This document shows, piece by piece, positions 62,009 through 64,000 of a DNA stretch of 64,000 nucleotides. Under the pieces are notes generated by a model, which was not told where the DNA came from, searched no databases, and was given only the letters and a program-made list of their open reading frames with translations. This DNA is from BQJD01 sp964350265. GTDB lineage: Bacteria > Pseudomonadota > Gammaproteobacteria > Arenicellales > CAJQKF01. Made by a program: the position numbers and the translations under genes. The DNA lies in assembly GCA_964350265.1 (NCBI GenBank), contig CAYGJZ010000001.1:62001-126000 (forward strand), written 5' to 3'. The stretch's first letter is position 1; the number at the start of each line of letters is the position of its first letter.

Positions 62009-62812
62009 TCACTCCTGCGTATGCACCGCCGTCAACGGCCAGGTCAGGATGCGGCGGTCGGCTTCTCCTGCGGTGGATTCGGTGGGCAGGATGTTCACGG
62101 AGAGGCGATAGCGTTCGGCGTTGTAGTACCAGGTGAGGCTCATCAGGGGGACGGTGTCGTCTCGTTCGAAGTGGTATCGGCACTTGAGGGTGGCGGAGCC
62201 GGGGGCGGTGCCGAGGGCGGTGGCGATCTCGGCGTCGGCGAGGGCGGCTTCGATGTACTGGGTGATCTTGCCGATGGTGATGTCGAGGTCCTCGGAGAGG
62301 ATCGATGACAGGGTGCGGACCTTGAGGTCCGAGCGGCGCAGCCGCTTGCCGATCTCCACGGGGATGTAGGAGATGAGGTAGGCGAGGATGTCGTTCTTTT
62401 CCACCAGCAGGCGGTCGAGCTGGTAGCCGGCGGCGCCGGGGGGGAGGTGGAGCTGGCGGGTGGCGTCGGGTGGCAGCGTGACCTTCTTGAACGACAGTAC
62501 CTTGAACTGGGTGCCCGGCCGCATCTGGAACAGGGTGATGGGGTCGGCCTCGATCTTGGGTCGTTCGGGATCGGGGGACTTGGCCACGCGCAGCCGCTTG
62601 CCCCGGCGTCGTTCGAGGATGTGGTCGTCCACCAGCAGGGCGACGGCGCGACGCAGGGTATGGCGGTTGACGCCGTACAGGGCGGCGAGCTGGGCTTCTG
62701 ACGGCAGCTCGTCGCCGGGAAACCATTCCACGCCTATCCGTTGCCGCAGCAACAGGGCGATCTGCCGAAACACGGCGGAATGGTTCTCGAAGGGGGTCAG
62801 ATCGTCAGTCAA
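62009..62812 (-). CDS. GntR/HutC-family transcriptional regulator
   Basis: 267 residues. The N-terminal GntR winged HTH (LPSEAQLAALYGVNRHTLRR, AVALLVDDHILERRRGKR) is followed by a UTRA ligand-binding domain typical of HutC/PhnF regulators (LSSILSEDLDITIGKITQYI, LMSLTWYYNAERYRLSVNIL). It is divergent from the PLP-enzyme gene and probably represses it through an inverted repeat that overlaps that gene's -10. It marks the return to uniform GC-rich chromosomal sequence after the island. Confidence 0.9.
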   Translation of the reverse strand: MTDDLTPFENHSAVFRQIALLLRQRIGVEWFPGDELPSEAQLAALYGVNRHTLRRAVALLVDDHILERRRGKRLRVAKSPDPERPKIEADPITLFQMRPGTQFKVLSFKKVTLPPDATRQLHLPPGAAGYQLDRLLVEKNDILAYLISYIPVEIGKRLRRSDLKVRTLSSILSEDLDITIGKITQYIEAALADAEIATALGTAPGSATLKCRYHFERDDTVPLMSLTWYYNAERYRLSVNILPTESTAGEADRRILTWPLTAVHTQE

Positions 62813-63050
62813 TCCGAATACTCCGCAATCTGGTTGCTCGCATTCCGTGCTGCGCGCTGGACGGTTCTAGTTCCGCGTGCGCACACGGGGGCCAGGGCGT
62901 GGACGCTTGTCGGTTCGGGATGGCGTGTTCGCCGGCCCCGGTGGCGAGCGGCGCGCATTGTATCACCACCACTTGCAGGCAACCCAGCCACGAATCGCGC
63001 CCCAGGTGGCGCGAGTATGGCCGCGAATTTGCTCGCCGTCCTGGCACTTG

Positions 63051-63090
63051 TTGACACACGCAATCCACTTGTCTATCTTACTAGATAACC
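63051..63090 (+). promoter_or_regulatory. Promoter and probable GntR operator of the PLP-enzyme gene
   Basis: A near-consensus sigma70 promoter: TTGACA (63051-63056), a 17-bp spacer and TATCTT (63074-63079). The -10 lies in an inverted repeat, TATCT-TACT-AGATA, flanked by GTC and ACC, of the size and style used by HutC/PhnF regulators. The divergently encoded GntR protein is the natural ligand. Confidence 0.65.
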
Positions 63091-63177
63091 TGATCGATGT
63101 CCGCAATGTTCGTGCACATCGATACACGGCAGGGCGCTGGAGTACCGCGCAGTACATCGAGTCAACGAGAGACGACA

Positions 63178-64000
63178 ATGAGAAAAGAGTTACCGCAAAA
63201 GGGCCGTTCCTGGGCCGACCTTGAACCCGAAATGGAGACCATGACCTCCGGGGACATTGACTGGCGACGCGGTCGTTCGCCGATGTACGTGTTCTACACC
63301 ACGGACGACGTGTACGAGGTGGCGCGCAATGCCTACATGAAGTACTTCACCGAGAACGGCCTGGGCAATGCCAAGGCCTTCATCGGTGTCGGCCAGATGG
63401 AGCGGGAGGTCATCGAGATGGGCCTGAGCCTGTTCAACGCGCCGGAGAATGCCACCGGCTCGATGACCACGGGCGGTACCGAGAGCCTGCTGCTGGCCAT
63501 CAAGAGCTGCCGCGACTGGACCCGCGCCAACCGGCCGGAGGTGACCAACCCCAACGTGGTCGCGCCGATGTCCACCCACCCGGCCTTCGACAAGGCGGCG
63601 GACCTGATGAACCTGGAGATCCGGCGCATTCCGCTGCGTGACGATCTTCGTGCCGATGCCAACGCCATGGATGCCGCCATCGACGACCAGACCATGATGA
63701 TCGCCGGCGCTGCGCCCTGCTTCCCCCACGGCGTGATCGATCCCATCGACGAGTTGAGCGAGATCGCGGTCCGGCGTGACCTGTGGCTGCACGTGGATGC
63801 CTGCGTGGGCGGCTACATTTCCCCGTTCGCCAAGCGAGTCGGCTACGATATTCCGGATTTCGATTTCTCCCTGCCCGGTGTGCGTTCGATGAGCGCGGAC
63901 CTGCACAAGTTCGGTCACTGCGCCAAGCCGGCATCGACCGTGTTCTACCGGGATACCAGCTACCATGACTTCCAGAAGTTCGACCACGCCGAATGGTCCG
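63178..64000 (+). CDS. PLP-dependent lyase/decarboxylase, sphingosine-1-phosphate-lyase-like (partial)
   Basis: At least 274 residues; the gene runs off the window. It is a group II fold-type I PLP enzyme: TTGGTESLLLAIKSCRDW for cofactor phosphate binding, THPAFDKAA, DLWLHVDACVGGYI with the PLP-contacting Asp, and SMSADLHKFGHCAKP with the Schiff-base Lys. These segments resemble sphingosine-1-phosphate lyase-like and aspartate/glutamate decarboxylase-like enzymes of bacteria. The N-terminus (MRKELPQKGRSWADLEPEME) is complete. It has its own near-consensus promoter with a putative GntR operator. Substrate unknown. Confidence 0.85.
   Translation, partial: MRKELPQKGRSWADLEPEMETMTSGDIDWRRGRSPMYVFYTTDDVYEVARNAYMKYFTENGLGNAKAFIGVGQMEREVIEMGLSLFNAPENATGSMTTGGTESLLLAIKSCRDWTRANRPEVTNPNVVAPMSTHPAFDKAADLMNLEIRRIPLRDDLRADANAMDAAIDDQTMMIAGAAPCFPHGVIDPIDELSEIAVRRDLWLHVDACVGGYISPFAKRVGYDIPDFDFSLPGVRSMSADLHKFGHCAKPASTVFYRDTSYHDFQKFDHAEWS

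Noticed and set aside
1..64000. CRISPR arrays or rRNA genes
   Set aside because: No regularly spaced direct repeats and no rRNA-like sequence were seen anywhere in the window.

Overview
The window looks like chromosomal DNA of a high-GC proteobacterium, most likely a gammaproteobacterium. Supporting signs are the mutY-yggX gene pair, a yejABEF peptide transporter, SoxC-like sulfite oxidation and tight ATGA/GTGA gene overlaps. From about 1 to 30.4 kb the sequence is uniformly GC-rich. After a tRNA-Phe gene at 30.3 kb the composition becomes mosaic and visibly AT-richer up to about 52.8 kb. This second part reads as an accessory island holding phage-defence genes, IS remnants and small unknown genes.

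Region 1 (1-4.8 kb, minus strand) is yejABEF, an oligopeptide ABC importer cut off by the window edge in yejF. Region 2 (4.9-24.6 kb) is a nearly self-contained methanesulfonate (MSA) catabolic regulon. It contains msmABCD (MSA monooxygenase hydroxylase, Rieske ferredoxin and reductase) and a stand-alone cyclic-nucleotide-binding-like protein. Next come formate-THF ligase (fhs) and an MSA-type ABC importer with one binding protein, two permeases, two ATPases and a small membrane protein; one permease is fused to a cNMP-binding-like domain. A SoxC-like sulfite dehydrogenase with a cytochrome c, an EamA exporter, a LysR regulator and a TauE-family exporter follow, then a GcvT-like folate protein and a PanB paralogue. 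MSA oxidation gives formaldehyde plus sulfite: the Sox/TauE genes fit sulfite disposal, and Fhs, the GcvT-like and the PanB-like proteins fit C1 handling. Three promoters in this region (msmA, the sulfite dehydrogenase and the panB-like gene) share one long box fused to a sigma70 promoter, which is direct sequence evidence for a regulon.

Region 3 (24.7-30.4 kb) is ordinary chromosome: mutY, yggX, a HAD phosphatase, an AstE/AspA-type deacylase, a dihydrolipoamide-dehydrogenase-like flavoprotein, a Nudix hydrolase and tRNA-Phe.

Region 4 (30.4-62 kb) is the island. A small HTH gene leads a complete type 3 BREX operon (brxF-brxC-pglXI-[DUF262 nuclease]-brxHII-pglZ-brxA) with a GmrSD/DUF262-type gene embedded in it. 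A 1471-residue SF1 helicase with a RelE-like N-terminus follows, then a decayed IS3-family element. A GC-rich module then lies between two IS481-family remnants: a WYL regulator, ECF sigma and zinc-finger anti-sigma, an ARPP-1-like protein, a DUF4258-like protein, an ADP-ribosylglycohydrolase, a 5'-nucleotidase, small unknown genes and a broken dual-specificity phosphatase. Region 5 (62-64 kb) has a GntR/HutC regulator divergent from a PLP-dependent lyase/decarboxylase that runs off the window.

All functional calls are by motif and family recognition from translated sequence, without database searches.
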